From the NCBI GenBank assembly GCA_963973975.1, contig CAXBCF010000007.1, positions 56,893 through 120,892 on the forward strand: DNA of 64,000 nt, in the 5' to 3' direction. The notes under the pieces are model-generated. The model saw nothing but the letters and a program-made list of their open reading frames with translations, was not told the origin of the DNA and did no database searches. Made by a program: the position numbers and the translations under genes. Below, in pieces: positions 42,767-51,987 of this stretch (the first letter of the stretch is position 1; each line of letters begins with the position of its first letter). Source of the stretch: UBA1494_A sp963973975. Lineage in GTDB: Bacteria; Bacteroidota; Bacteroidia; Flavobacteriales_E; Vicingaceae.

Positions 42767-43585
42767 ATGACTCATTTTTTTAAATTTCTATTTAGCAAAA
42801 CCTTTTTGATTAACCTCATAATTGCTTTATTGCTAATTTCTCTTGGGCTTTTTGGTACCATGCAATATTTGGAAAACTATACTTTGCACGGTAAAAAAAT
42901 TGAAATTCCCGACTTAGTTGGTCAACACATGAATGATTTCGATACCTTACTTGTGGATAATAATCGTTTTGCCATTGCTGTAAATGATTCAATTTATGTG
43001 AAAGGTAAAACTGCTGGATTGATCTTGGAACAAAACCCTATTGCGGGAACAACTGTTAAACAAGGAAGAAAAATTTATTTGACAATAGCTGCAGCAGAAC
43101 CTTCAAAAGTTACCATGCCCGATTTGGTGGACATGTCATTGAGGCAAGCGACCACTTTACTTCAAACTTATGGTTTAGCTGTTGGTGAATTAGAATATAT
43201 AGCAGATTTATGCGTTAACTGTATTTTAGAACAGAAATTAGATGGAGTGGACTTGATGAAAGGAACAAAGGTGCCTGCTGGATCTGAAATTGATTTGGTC
43301 GTTGGCAGAGGTCTTGGAGATGAATTGGTGAGTGTCCCATTCTTAATTGGAATGAATGTTGAATTCTCTAGGGTGTTATTAGTTTCAAAATCCTTAAATC
43401 TTGGAACTTTAATTTATGACGAAACTGTGATGACAGAAAACGATACAGTCTCTGCTAAAGTTTACCGCCAAATTCCATCTTACCAAGAAGAGCCAAACGT
43501 GCGAATGGGAAGTTCTGTTGACTTATTTTTAACTGCTGACAGTACTCGAATAGACTACTCTGGTTTGCCAAGTGATACTTTATAA
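42767..43585 (+). CDS. PASTA-domain membrane protein
   Basis: 272 residues. One N-terminal membrane helix (~13-35) anchors three PASTA-like domains (~40-112, ~113-182 and ~183-262), each with a 'P.LVG/D.....A...L' pattern, as in 'IPDLVGQHMNDFDTLL', 'MPDLVDMSLRQATTLL' and 'VPFLIGMNVEFSRVLL'. PASTA domains sense or bind muropeptides, but there is no kinase or penicillin-binding domain attached. In Bacteroidota such stand-alone proteins commonly lie next to ddl and rluD, as here. A TATTTTTG box is found some 30 bases before the ATG. Confidence 0.88.
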   Translation: MTHFFKFLFSKTFLINLIIALLLISLGLFGTMQYLENYTLHGKKIEIPDLVGQHMNDFDTLLVDNNRFAIAVNDSIYVKGKTAGLILEQNPIAGTTVKQGRKIYLTIAAAEPSKVTMPDLVDMSLRQATTLLQTYGLAVGELEYIADLCVNCILEQKLDGVDLMKGTKVPAGSEIDLVVGRGLGDELVSVPFLIGMNVEFSRVLLVSKSLNLGTLIYDETVMTENDTVSAKVYRQIPSYQEEPNVRMGSSVDLFLTADSTRIDYSGLPSDTL

Positions 43586-43591
43586 GGGAAT

Positions 43592-45817
43592 ATGAGAATT
43601 TTAATTTTCAGTACACTTTTTTTTCTCATTGGATTTGAGTTAATGGCTCAGGATTTTTTAACAAGTCCGAGTAGTAATCCAGTGCTATTTCCTAAAGGCG
43701 ACTTTTTTCGTCAGAATGAGAAATCCTTTGTGCAAAAAGAGAATTTTGTTTATCAATTTGATACACTTTCGCTCCCTTTTATTGATGATTTTTCTACCAA
43801 TCATTTTCCTAAAAGAATTACAGACATTAATGACCCTAGAGTAAGTGACACAACTGTTTATTCAATAATAATTAACGACACCATTTATAGAGAACCAGCT
43901 GGGTTTACATCGGATTCCTCATTCAGGTATGTAATTAATCCAGCAGACAGTTCAATTATTTTTAAGTTATTTTTAGATACGGAAAGGAAGATAGATTTTC
44001 ACGAGATATCAAAATTTCCCACCACTTTTGACACCTTAACTGTTTTTTTAGCTTATGATATTTACGATACTTTAAATGGAGGATCTGATACCTTGCTAAA
44101 AACACCTGAATATTTTGCTGATTCGGCAGCTTATTTTATTGTTGAAAAAAATAGCAATGATTATTATACCGACCGTTCTGTGCTACTAAGTAATACTTAT
44201 CCTATTGAGCCACCGTCTATTGGTGTTGCAACATTTGATGGGCTCGATGAATTTGGAATGGCTTACGATTTTTTGGATCCAGAAACTGTTTCTGCAGATC
44301 AGCTAACTTCTGTTCCTATAAATCTTTCAAATTTATCAAATAAAGAAGTTTTTTTTAGTTTCTACTATCAACCTCAAGGAATCAGTTTATCAAGTCCCGG
44401 ATTAAGAGATTCGCTAGTATTGGATTTCTTTAATGCTTCTACACAAGCATGGAGTAATGTTTGGAGAGTTCCAGGAAGAGGGTTAGATGATTTTAAGCAG
44501 GTAATTATTAGAGTACCAGATAGCATTCAGCATAATGGTTTTCAATTTCGTTTTCGCAATTATGCCAATTCTACAGGAAGTTTTGATCATTGGCACATCG
44601 ATTACATTTATTTGAACAATAACAGAAGTGTTGATGATACTATATACAGAGATTTAGCCTTTGTTTATGATGCTCCTTCTTTATTGAAGAACTATACTGC
44701 AATGCCTTGGTTTCATTTTAAATTGAATCCGGCTAGTTTTATGGTCGATGATTCTGTTGCCACACGAGTTGTGAATAATTCCAACGAGAATATTCCAGTT
44801 TACAATAAAATAACTGTGACGGATACTGTTTTTAACACGATAATCTATCAACGTCCACTGAATACAAATTCTTTTGTGATTTTTTCACCTTTCATGAGGT
44901 TTGATCTTAAGTATCCCATTGACTTTTCTTATAATTCGAATCAAGTTGATTCTGCTGGTATTTTTGAAGAAGTTTATGATGTTGATTTTAGGCCTCCTGC
45001 ACAGCAACAACCAGATTTTATTCGAAGCAATGATACCATTATTGGAAAAACGGTACTAAAAGATTACTATGCATACGATGATGGGACTGCAGAGGCAGGT
45101 TATGGAGTAGTGCCTCAGCCTAGCCAAGAAGGGCTTTTTGGTTTTATGGCATTAGAGTTCAATGCTCCTATTCAAGATACGATTGGGGGAGTTCAAATTT
45201 ATTTTTTACCACAAACGTTTGATGTTCGCCCTCAACCATTTGAGCTAATTGTGTGGAATAGTTTAAATCCTCCAAATGTTATTTTTAGAATGCCTTTTCG
45301 CTACAACCCAATTTATACAGATTACAATGCTTTTATCTCTTATTCCTTTGATAGTCTGGTGCCTGTCAATCAAACTTTTTACGTTGGTTTAAAAAGCATT
45401 GGTCCAAATTCTATGAATGTGGGCTATGATTTAAATACCAATAGCCGCGATAAACTCTTTTGGAGTTTCGACGGAGAAACGTGGAACATTCCTTCTGCCG
45501 GAATTCGAGATGGTAGTTTAATGATGCGACCAATTTTTAGAAGAACAGGAATGCCAGTTGGGTTGAAAAAAATAAAGAAAATTGCAGAGCAAATTAAAAT
45601 CTTTCCAGTTCCTGCAGCTGATCTAATTAATATTGAGGGAATTTCTTATGATGCTGCTCAAACAATTCTTATTTACGACATCAGAGGTCAATTGGTAAAG
45701 GAGCAAGCATTTGAACAACAAGTAGCAATCAACGAATTAAAAAATGGAGTCTATATTTTGCGTATTTTCAAGCACGATGGTTCTATAATTAACCAAAAAT
45801 TTATCGTTTCTCATTAA
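43592..45817 (+). CDS. Large secreted protein with type A T9SS sorting domain
   Basis: 741 residues. A signal peptide (~1-20, ending 'ELMAQ') and a long beta-rich, Asp/Ser/Thr-rich body. The last ~75 residues are a type A sorting domain: 'IKIFPVPAADLINIEG' begins it and 'NGVYILRIF' and 'QKFIVSH' end it, so the protein should be exported by the PorU/PorV system encoded at the left end. The body contains a jelly-roll-like 'KEVFFSFYYQPQG' segment. No enzyme motif is recognised. It lies between the PASTA gene (6 bases) and rluD (1-base overlap), a conserved grouping. Confidence 0.85.
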   Translation: MRILIFSTLFFLIGFELMAQDFLTSPSSNPVLFPKGDFFRQNEKSFVQKENFVYQFDTLSLPFIDDFSTNHFPKRITDINDPRVSDTTVYSIIINDTIYREPAGFTSDSSFRYVINPADSSIIFKLFLDTERKIDFHEISKFPTTFDTLTVFLAYDIYDTLNGGSDTLLKTPEYFADSAAYFIVEKNSNDYYTDRSVLLSNTYPIEPPSIGVATFDGLDEFGMAYDFLDPETVSADQLTSVPINLSNLSNKEVFFSFYYQPQGISLSSPGLRDSLVLDFFNASTQAWSNVWRVPGRGLDDFKQVIIRVPDSIQHNGFQFRFRNYANSTGSFDHWHIDYIYLNNNRSVDDTIYRDLAFVYDAPSLLKNYTAMPWFHFKLNPASFMVDDSVATRVVNNSNENIPVYNKITVTDTVFNTIIYQRPLNTNSFVIFSPFMRFDLKYPIDFSYNSNQVDSAGIFEEVYDVDFRPPAQQQPDFIRSNDTIIGKTVLKDYYAYDDGTAEAGYGVVPQPSQEGLFGFMALEFNAPIQDTIGGVQIYFLPQTFDVRPQPFELIVWNSLNPPNVIFRMPFRYNPIYTDYNAFISYSFDSLVPVNQTFYVGLKSIGPNSMNVGYDLNTNSRDKLFWSFDGETWNIPSAGIRDGSLMMRPIFRRTGMPVGLKKIKKIAEQIKIFPVPAADLINIEGISYDAAQTILIYDIRGQLVKEQAFEQQVAINELKNGVYILRIFKHDGSIINQKFIVSH

Positions 45818-46866
45818 TGACTACGCAAGATACCAACGAAATAGAAGAGGAAGAACTTTTTGAGCACTACAACATAGTGGCTGATAAAGGTCAAGCAGTA
45901 TTGAGAATTGATAAATTCTTGAGCGATCGTTTGCCTAATTCATCTAGAAATAAAATTCAGCAGGCAGCCATTTCGGGGAATGTCCTTGTAAATGGTGAAG
46001 TTGTAAAATCGAACTACAAGGTTAAGCCAATGGATGAGGTTTCCATTGTATTGCCTTACCCTCCTAGAGAAACAGAGTTGCTTCCTGAAAATATTCCATT
46101 AAACATTGTTTATGAAGACGATGCGCTTTTAGTGATAAACAAGCAAGCAGAATTAGTAGTACATCCTGGTTATGGCAATTTTTCAGGCACACTTGTAAAC
46201 GGATTGATTTATCATTTTCAAAACCTTCCTGAAGCAAAAGGGAATGAAGGTCGCCCTGGTCTTGTTCATCGTTTGGATAAAAACACAACGGGTATTATGG
46301 TGATTGCGAAAACAGAGCATGCACTGACGCATTTAGCCAAACAATTTTTTGATCGTAGTTCTGATCGTCGTTATCAAGCTTTAGTTTGGGGCGACTTAAA
46401 AGAGGATGAGGGGAAAATTGAAGGTCATATTTGGCGTTCTCACAAAAATCGAAAAGTAATGGATGTTTTTCCTGAAGGAGATTTAGGAAAGCCTGCCATC
46501 ACCAATTATAAGGTGTTGAAGCGGTATGGATATGTTACTTTGGTGGAATATAAATTGGACACTGGTAGAACCCATCAAATTCGAGTACATAGTAAATGGA
46601 TAGGTCACCCACTTTTTAACGATCCGGAATATGGCGGAAATAGAGTGCTTAAAGGAACAACCTTTACAAAATACAAACAGTTTGTTGAGAATTGTTTTCA
46701 GTTGCTTCCAAGACAAGCATTGCATGCCAAAAGCCTAGCTTTTACACATCCTGATACCGGAAAATGGATGGAATTTGACTCTGAATTACCCGAAGACATG
46801 CAAGCTGTGTTAGCTAAATGGGATCGCTATTTGAGTGGAAGGGAACTGGAAGGTACTAGCGAATAA
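45817..46866 (+). CDS. rluD: RluD-type 23S rRNA pseudouridine synthase
   Basis: 349 residues. An S4 RNA-binding domain (~25-85, 'LRIDKFLSDRLPNSSRNKIQ') precedes the RluA-type catalytic domain with the catalytic Asp in 'VHRLDKNTTGIMVIAKT'. 'TGRTHQIRVHSKWIGHPLFN' (partly quoted) is the second family motif. It modifies uridines in 23S rRNA; RluD specificity is likely but not proven. The ATG overlaps the previous TAA by one base (TAATG). Its own TAA is the first three bases of a repeat element (46864-47053). Confidence 0.93.
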   Translation: MTTQDTNEIEEEELFEHYNIVADKGQAVLRIDKFLSDRLPNSSRNKIQQAAISGNVLVNGEVVKSNYKVKPMDEVSIVLPYPPRETELLPENIPLNIVYEDDALLVINKQAELVVHPGYGNFSGTLVNGLIYHFQNLPEAKGNEGRPGLVHRLDKNTTGIMVIAKTEHALTHLAKQFFDRSSDRRYQALVWGDLKEDEGKIEGHIWRSHKNRKVMDVFPEGDLGKPAITNYKVLKRYGYVTLVEYKLDTGRTHQIRVHSKWIGHPLFNDPEYGGNRVLKGTTFTKYKQFVENCFQLLPRQALHAKSLAFTHPDTGKWMEFDSELPEDMQAVLAKWDRYLSGRELEGTSE

Positions 46867-47053
46867 TACCGATATACCTGCCGGACAGGCGGGGATTTTA
46901 AGGAGCATTTTGTACTAAACCAATGACCAATTCTTTTATGTATAATGTCGATGTTATTGACGTTTAGTCCAAAACCATTTGGACAATTGCGTATAAGCTT
47001 TCGATATTATGCGACAACTTGTCCCGAACTTGCAATCATAATCGGTATAATTA
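46864..47053. repeat. 190-base palindromic intergenic element, long form
   Basis: Begins TAATACCGAT and ends ATCGGTATAATTA, inverted. Inside are a CCTG/CAGG mini-hairpin (46877-46889 region), GATTTTAAGGAGCATT (shared with 2746-2805), a perfect 7-bp hairpin at 46967-46984 with loop ACCA, and ATTATGCGACAA before the right end. The left end contributes the rluD stop (46864-46866), and the right end the stop of the minus-strand lipoprotein gene (47051-47053), so the element spans exactly from stop to stop. It may act as the shared terminator or as an mRNA-end structure. Confidence 0.65.
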
Positions 47054-47857
47054 CCTTAAATAAACCGTCTCAAACTTTGCCAAGGCAGCTCTCTTGCCAA
47101 CAATCAATTGCATGGAATCTTCCCCATTCATAATGAACTGCTGTGTCATTTGAAGCGCTTCATATAAAGATTCATCATACGATTCAAATTGACACTCCAT
47201 TTCAGATCGGCCAATATCCTCTAATTTGAGCCAATTTTTTTTCTCAATTTGAAATTTTCCGAAAAAACTGTTGCAGCCTCCTGTTCCAGAAAATTCTCCA
47301 TTAAAACGAAAAATAAGGTGCGGTTCTCTTTTCATTCCCTCGTTCATTTCTACTTTTATTCCCATTATCTCTGTTGCTCTCCAATACTTATTTAGGATAG
47401 CCGCTTCTCCTTTTTTAAGTAGGTAGCTTTGCTCTAATTCGCCAATAATTTTCTGTTTATCAGTATCTAAAAATCGAAGTTGATTTTCTTCCACTTTAAA
47501 ATATTGTCTTTCTCCATTTTGAATATAGCTAAATGTATTCCCATCTTTTTCCCATTCAAATGGCAATGTGATAGTTTCTGAATTTTCTCCATTAAAATCC
47601 TTTCCTATGTAAATTGAAGTAATTTCTATAGTTTGATCAGTATTAACTTTGATTTTAGTTTGAATTCCCATGCAATCGGCGCAAGGTAAAATACCTGAAT
47701 AAGTTCCCATCCAATCCAAGCTATTTTGGCTGTTGTGTTCCATGTCAACCACAGGACTGTCTTCTTGCATAATCTCTAAAGAATTAACTCCAGAGCTTTT
47801 GGTTTTACAGGAAAGTATGAGGCTTAAAATTAATGTAATTGAAAATATTGTTTTCAT
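47051..47857 (-). CDS. NlpE-like plus META-domain lipoprotein
   Basis: 268 residues. The lipoprotein signal ends 'LILSCKT' (Cys at 17). The first domain (~48-150) is NlpE-like with the diagnostic 'GTYSGILPCADCMGIQTKI', a copper/envelope-stress sensor fold with a CxxC. The second (~155-265) is a META/HslJ domain with 'FRFNGEFSGTGGCNSFFGKF' and paired cysteines. Each domain is common in Bacteroidota; their joint presence suggests an outer-membrane surface-stress or metal-related role, which is an inference. The stop is provided by the flanking repeat. Confidence 0.85.
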   Translation of the reverse strand: MKTIFSITLILSLILSCKTKSSGVNSLEIMQEDSPVVDMEHNSQNSLDWMGTYSGILPCADCMGIQTKIKVNTDQTIEITSIYIGKDFNGENSETITLPFEWEKDGNTFSYIQNGERQYFKVEENQLRFLDTDKQKIIGELEQSYLLKKGEAAILNKYWRATEIMGIKVEMNEGMKREPHLIFRFNGEFSGTGGCNSFFGKFQIEKKNWLKLEDIGRSEMECQFESYDESLYEALQMTQQFIMNGEDSMQLIVGKRAALAKFETVYLR

Positions 47858-48168
47858 ATTTTAGGAAGCTTAGAGATACTTATAATTTTTAAAGTTAACC
47901 CATTAAAGTTTATATACTAGAAAATGAACTTTATATTTTTTTACAACTTAATTTATGAGTCAATAAAAATCAAATTAGTCAAATTTTTATAGGTATTGCC
48001 ATTGAATAAAATACTAACTCCTTAACTAATCCTTTTGATTTAAAGACATTTTACTATCTTCGTTTTCTAAAATAGTTTACATGAAACGACCACTTAAAAG
48101 TGCTTACAATTATTAGTATGACTATTGAAGGGCGTTCCAAGGGACCGATAAAAATCAATTATAGACAC
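47858..48168. other. 311-base intergenic region, divergent promoters
   Basis: AT-rich and gene-free. It separates the minus-strand NlpE/META gene from the plus-strand metallopeptidase gene. The only clear signal is a plus-strand promoter listed separately. No repeat or structured RNA is obvious. A short in-frame extension upstream of 48169 (back to 48100) is open but lacks protein-like character. Confidence 0.5.
48034..48062 (+). promoter_or_regulatory. Promoter of the M49-like peptidase gene
   Basis: TTTG (48034-48037), 17-base spacer and TATCTTCG (48055-48062), a near match to TAnnTTTG with one change. Predicted start near 48069 leaves a leader of ~100 bases before the ATG at 48169. Confidence 0.55.
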
Positions 48169-49827
48169 ATGAAAAAGCAGTTAAATTTTATTACAATTGC
48201 CATCTTTCTTTTTTCTTGCAGTCCAACAGCAAAAAAAGATGAAGTTAAAAGTGAAGCTTCCCAAGAAGTTGATACAGTTAGTATTGACGATCGTTTGTCG
48301 AAATATGTTGAGGTTAAGTTGACAACAGACATCAGTCGATTGTCTGAACAACAGAAAAAAATGCTGCCACTAATAATTCGTGCTGCTCAGCAAATGGATG
48401 CAATTTTTTGGCAACAAGCCTATGGAAATCCTTCAGAATTAATGAACCAGTTAAATGATGAGAAGCTCAAGAAGTTTGCAAAAATAAATTACGGACCTTG
48501 GGATCGTCTTGCCGGAAATGAGCCTTTTATTGAAGGTGTTGGTGAAAAACCTTTGGGTGCTAATTTCTATCCTAGTGATATGAGTAAAGAAGAGTTTGAA
48601 GCTGCAGAAATCGAGGATAAAACTTCGCTTTATACCCTTTTGAGAAGAGACGAAGATGGAGCATTAATGAGTTTTCCATATTATGCTGCTTTTTCTGAAC
48701 AGGTAAAAATAGCCTCTGATTTGCTTATTGAGGCATCAGAATATGCAGAAAATAAAGCTTTGAAAAACTACCTTACGTTGAGAGCAGCGGCTTTGTTGAA
48801 AGATGATTACACAGCAAGTGATCTAGCTTGGATGGACATGCAAAACAATCAAATTGATATAATCATTGGTCCAATTGAAACTTATGAAGATCAATTGTTT
48901 GGATACAAAGCAGCCTATGAAGCTTATGTGTTGGTGAAAGACATGGAATGGAGCCAACGCCTTTCTAAATATGCAGCAATGTTACCTGAATTGCAGAAAA
49001 ACTTGCCTGTTGACGAAGCTTACAAAAAAGAACAACCTGGAACAGATTCTCAATTGGCTGCTTTCGATGTTGTGTTTTACGCAGGTGATTGTAATTCCGG
49101 AAGTAAAACCATTGCCGTGAACTTACCTAATGATGAGGCAATTCAGTTAGAAAAAGGCACAAGACGTTCTCAATTGAAAAATGCTATGAAGGCAAAATTT
49201 GATCAGATATTAATTCCAATTAGCAAAGAATTAATTGATGAAAGTCAACTACAATACATCACTTTTGATGCTTTTTTTGCAAATACCATGTTTCATGAAG
49301 TTGCTCATGGATTGGGAATTAAAAACACTATCAACGACAAAGGTTCGGTTCGCGAATCTTTAAAAGAACATGCTTCAGCGTTAGAAGAAGGGAAGGCAGA
49401 TATTTTAGGTTTATACATGATTAATCAGTTGCACCAAAAAGGGGAAATTAATGGAGATTTAAAAGAATATTACACCACATTTATGGCAAGTATTTTTCGT
49501 TCCGTCCGATTTGGAACATCATCTGCACATGGAAAGGCCAACATGATTCGGTTTAATTTCTTTAAAGATCAGGGTGTTTTTGTTCGCTCAGAAAATGGGA
49601 AGTATAAAATTAATTACGAAAAAATGACAGATGCCATGAATGCACTTTCTGCCAAGATATTAAAATTGCAAGGAAACGGTGATTACGATGGGGTAGCAGA
49701 ACTTGTAAAAAATGAAACACTAATTCGTACTGACTTAAAAGCTGATTTAGAACGCTTATCAGATTTAGGAATTCCTGTTGATGTGGTTTTTGAACAAGGG
49801 ATTGAGGTATTGGGATTAAGTGAATAA
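48169..49827 (+). CDS. M49-like (dipeptidyl-peptidase III-related) zinc metallopeptidase, lipoprotein
   Basis: 552 residues from the ATG at 48169, chosen because it gives a lipoprotein signal ('IAIFLFSCSP', Cys at 15). The zinc site is 'MFHEVAHGLGI', with the second motif 'EEGKADILGLYMI' about 50 residues on. That pairing and the overall layout fit the M49 family, but the classic HExxxH is HEVAH here, the HExxH form I associate with a Bacteroidota branch often mislabelled 'dihydrofolate reductase' in databases. It should hydrolyse peptides at the cell envelope. The DUF3365 gene follows after 54 bases. Confidence 0.82.
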   Translation: MKKQLNFITIAIFLFSCSPTAKKDEVKSEASQEVDTVSIDDRLSKYVEVKLTTDISRLSEQQKKMLPLIIRAAQQMDAIFWQQAYGNPSELMNQLNDEKLKKFAKINYGPWDRLAGNEPFIEGVGEKPLGANFYPSDMSKEEFEAAEIEDKTSLYTLLRRDEDGALMSFPYYAAFSEQVKIASDLLIEASEYAENKALKNYLTLRAAALLKDDYTASDLAWMDMQNNQIDIIIGPIETYEDQLFGYKAAYEAYVLVKDMEWSQRLSKYAAMLPELQKNLPVDEAYKKEQPGTDSQLAAFDVVFYAGDCNSGSKTIAVNLPNDEAIQLEKGTRRSQLKNAMKAKFDQILIPISKELIDESQLQYITFDAFFANTMFHEVAHGLGIKNTINDKGSVRESLKEHASALEEGKADILGLYMINQLHQKGEINGDLKEYYTTFMASIFRSVRFGTSSAHGKANMIRFNFFKDQGVFVRSENGKYKINYEKMTDAMNALSAKILKLQGNGDYDGVAELVKNETLIRTDLKADLERLSDLGIPVDVVFEQGIEVLGLSE

Positions 49828-49881
49828 AATAACAAACAAGAAACTGAAATTAGAAATTTGAAAAACAGAAAATCTTTACTT

Positions 49882-50550
49882 ATGAAATTAACCTTATACT
49901 TATGTACTCTCTTCATGTTTGCAATTGCTTGTCAGCAAAAGCAAGCTGAATCAGATACGAAAGAACCCAAAACAAAAGACTTAGAAATTGGTGAGACGCT
50001 TGTTTTAGGCGATAAAGAATTTAAGCAACCCAAAGAATTGAGTAATGAAGAGTTGTCTGAATACAAAACGCTAGCTGAGAATTATTCAAAAGAAGCGCAA
50101 GCTGCATTAGGGCAAAAACTAATAAAAAAAGTGGGAGAATTAGGAACTGCAGGAGCCGTTGATTTTTGTAATATACACGCTATCCCATTAACTGATAGTG
50201 TTGCTAAACTGCAAGGAGTAACCATTAAGCGATTGACTGATCGACCTAGAAATCCGGATAATGAAGCTAAAGAAAATGAATTGATGTTTTTGAAAAATTA
50301 CATTGCCAGTCTTGAAAATGGTATCGAATTAAAGTCAGCCCTGCACATTAGTCCTGAAAAAGTAAATTTTTACTTTCCAATTCTTACAAATTCATTCTGT
50401 TTAAATTGTCATGGAACACCAAAGGTGCAAGTTAACGAGGCTACTTTAGCTGCAATTTCAAAAAAATACCCCAATGACAAAGCCTTAAACTATTCTGATA
50501 ATCAAGTTCGTGGAATGTGGAGTATCTCTTTTGATAGAGAGTATGAATAA
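49882..50550 (+). CDS. DUF3365 (Tll0287-like) heme-domain lipoprotein
   Basis: 222 residues from the ATG at 49882, which gives the lipoprotein signal 'FMFAIACQQ'. A charged linker (~20-60) leads to a DUF3365 domain (~65-222) with 'AVDFCNIHAIPL', 'RPRNPDNEAKENELMF' and the c-type heme-binding-like 'FCLNCHGTPKV'. In this family, a PAS-like fold binds a single heme and may sense redox state or gases. The gene follows the metallopeptidase gene on the same strand and precedes the efflux operon, from which it is separated by a probable promoter with palindromes. Confidence 0.85.
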   Translation: MKLTLYLCTLFMFAIACQQKQAESDTKEPKTKDLEIGETLVLGDKEFKQPKELSNEELSEYKTLAENYSKEAQAALGQKLIKKVGELGTAGAVDFCNIHAIPLTDSVAKLQGVTIKRLTDRPRNPDNEAKENELMFLKNYIASLENGIELKSALHISPEKVNFYFPILTNSFCLNCHGTPKVQVNEATLAAISKKYPNDKALNYSDNQVRGMWSISFDREYE

Positions 50551-50585
50551 GTATCAGTAGCAATTATTTTTAATTTTCTTATTAG

Positions 50586-50629
50586 GTAACAAAGGTTACT
50601 GTGCAACTTAAAATGCACAGGTAATTTTG
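50586..50629 (+). promoter_or_regulatory. Palindromes and -7 box before the efflux operon
   Basis: GTAAC-AAAG-GTTAC (50586-50599) is followed by a 22-base dyad, CTGTGCA (50599-50605) and TGCACAG (50614-50620) with 8-base spacer, and then by TAATTTTG (50622-50629), an exact -7 consensus. The dyad covers the region between the -33 and -7 positions, where a repressor would block transcription. No regulator gene is nearby. Confidence 0.55.
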
Positions 50630-50648
50630 CGGCCTAATTTGAGAAGAA

Positions 50649-51965
50649 ATGATAAAAATCCACATTGCCTTTTATTTTGCTTTACAATTAATTTTTACAA
50701 ATCTTGCTGCTCAAAACTCTAAGATTAGTAAAGAAGAAGTAGTCGAAAAACTATTATCCAACAATTCGACTTTAAAATCAGCAGCTCAAGATGTACTATC
50801 TGCTAAATCTGTATTACAACAAAGCAATGCAGTTATATTACCTCAAGTTGAACTTTCTTACACTGCAATAACTACTACAAATCCTCTAATGGCATTTGGT
50901 TCTAGGTTAAATCAAGAACGCTTAGTCGCCAATGATTTCAATCCTGCATTATTAAACGACCCTGATAGAATAAATAATTATGCAACTGTAGTTGAGGTTC
51001 AACAACCTATTTTTAATATGGATGGTATTCATCAACGACAAGCTGCCAAATTAGGCTATGAAATTTCAACACTTCAAGAGAATAGGAAAAAAGATTTCAT
51101 GATTTTAGAGGCTGAAAAAGCCTACATGGACTTGCAATTAAGCCATGAAGCTCTAAAAGTTTCAAAACAAGCTTTAGAAACAATGAGGGCTCAATTCAAT
51201 GTTGCAGTTCAATTGGAGGTTGAAGGAATTATTCAAAAAGTAGACTTGCTAGAAGTTAGTATAGCGCTCAGTGAAACAGAAAATAGACTTTCAAATGCTA
51301 AGTCTAATCTTCAAAATGCCTCTGACTATTTAGCTTACCTTATTCAAGCAACTCCCGAAGGAGTTTATACTCCTAAAGACTCTTTAAAAAAGAACATTAC
51401 TTTGGTTGATACTTCTGCGATAATTTTGCCAGAAAGAAGAGCGGATATTATTGCACTTGAACTTGCAGAGCGAGCCAATAATAGCAATTTAAAGTCAAGT
51501 AAAGCAGCTTTTATCCCAAAAATTAATGCTTTTGGGTCATATCAACTCTATGATGATAAAGCATTTCAAGCTGATGCAAGTGGCTATTTGGTAGGTGCTC
51601 GACTGAGTTGGAATTTATTTCAAGGAAATCAAAGAACAGGTAAAATCAACCAAAGTAAAGCAGAACACGAAAAATCAAAAATTCATTTAGAAAATTACAA
51701 GGCTCAAAGTCAGATGGAAATTCGCCGAACTCTTAGACGAGTTCAAGATGCTAGCGAACGAATAGAAACCTCTAGATTAATGCTTAAACAAGCCAAAGAA
51801 TCTCTGAGAATTCGAAGCAATCGGTTTAAAGAAGGAATGGAAAAACCTGCTGACTTAAGTGCTGCACAAAGTGCATTTTCAAACAAACAACTCATTTATT
51901 ATCAATCAATTTATGAGTACAATTTAGCATTGGCTCAATTAAATTTTTTAACTAAAGAAAATTAA
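50649..51965 (+). CDS. TolC-family outer-membrane efflux protein
   Basis: 438 residues. A signal peptide (~1-22, 'LIFTNLAAQ') and two long helical repeats typical of TolC channels ('ILEAEKAYMDLQLSHEALKV', 'QSQMEIRRTLRRVQDASERI') separated by a beta-barrel segment. It forms the outer-membrane duct of the tripartite pump with the adaptor and RND permease downstream. It is first in a five-gene unit with short gaps (22, 47, 28 and 2 bases). Confidence 0.93.
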   Translation: MIKIHIAFYFALQLIFTNLAAQNSKISKEEVVEKLLSNNSTLKSAAQDVLSAKSVLQQSNAVILPQVELSYTAITTTNPLMAFGSRLNQERLVANDFNPALLNDPDRINNYATVVEVQQPIFNMDGIHQRQAAKLGYEISTLQENRKKDFMILEAEKAYMDLQLSHEALKVSKQALETMRAQFNVAVQLEVEGIIQKVDLLEVSIALSETENRLSNAKSNLQNASDYLAYLIQATPEGVYTPKDSLKKNITLVDTSAIILPERRADIIALELAERANNSNLKSSKAAFIPKINAFGSYQLYDDKAFQADASGYLVGARLSWNLFQGNQRTGKINQSKAEHEKSKIHLENYKAQSQMEIRRTLRRVQDASERIETSRLMLKQAKESLRIRSNRFKEGMEKPADLSAAQSAFSNKQLIYYQSIYEYNLALAQLNFLTKEN

Positions 51966-51987
51966 ATCAACCTTACAATTTCAATCT

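Noticed and set aside
48169..49827. Dihydrofolate reductase
   Set aside because: Related entries often carry this name, but HEVAH plus EEGKAD and a lipoprotein signal indicate a metallopeptidase.
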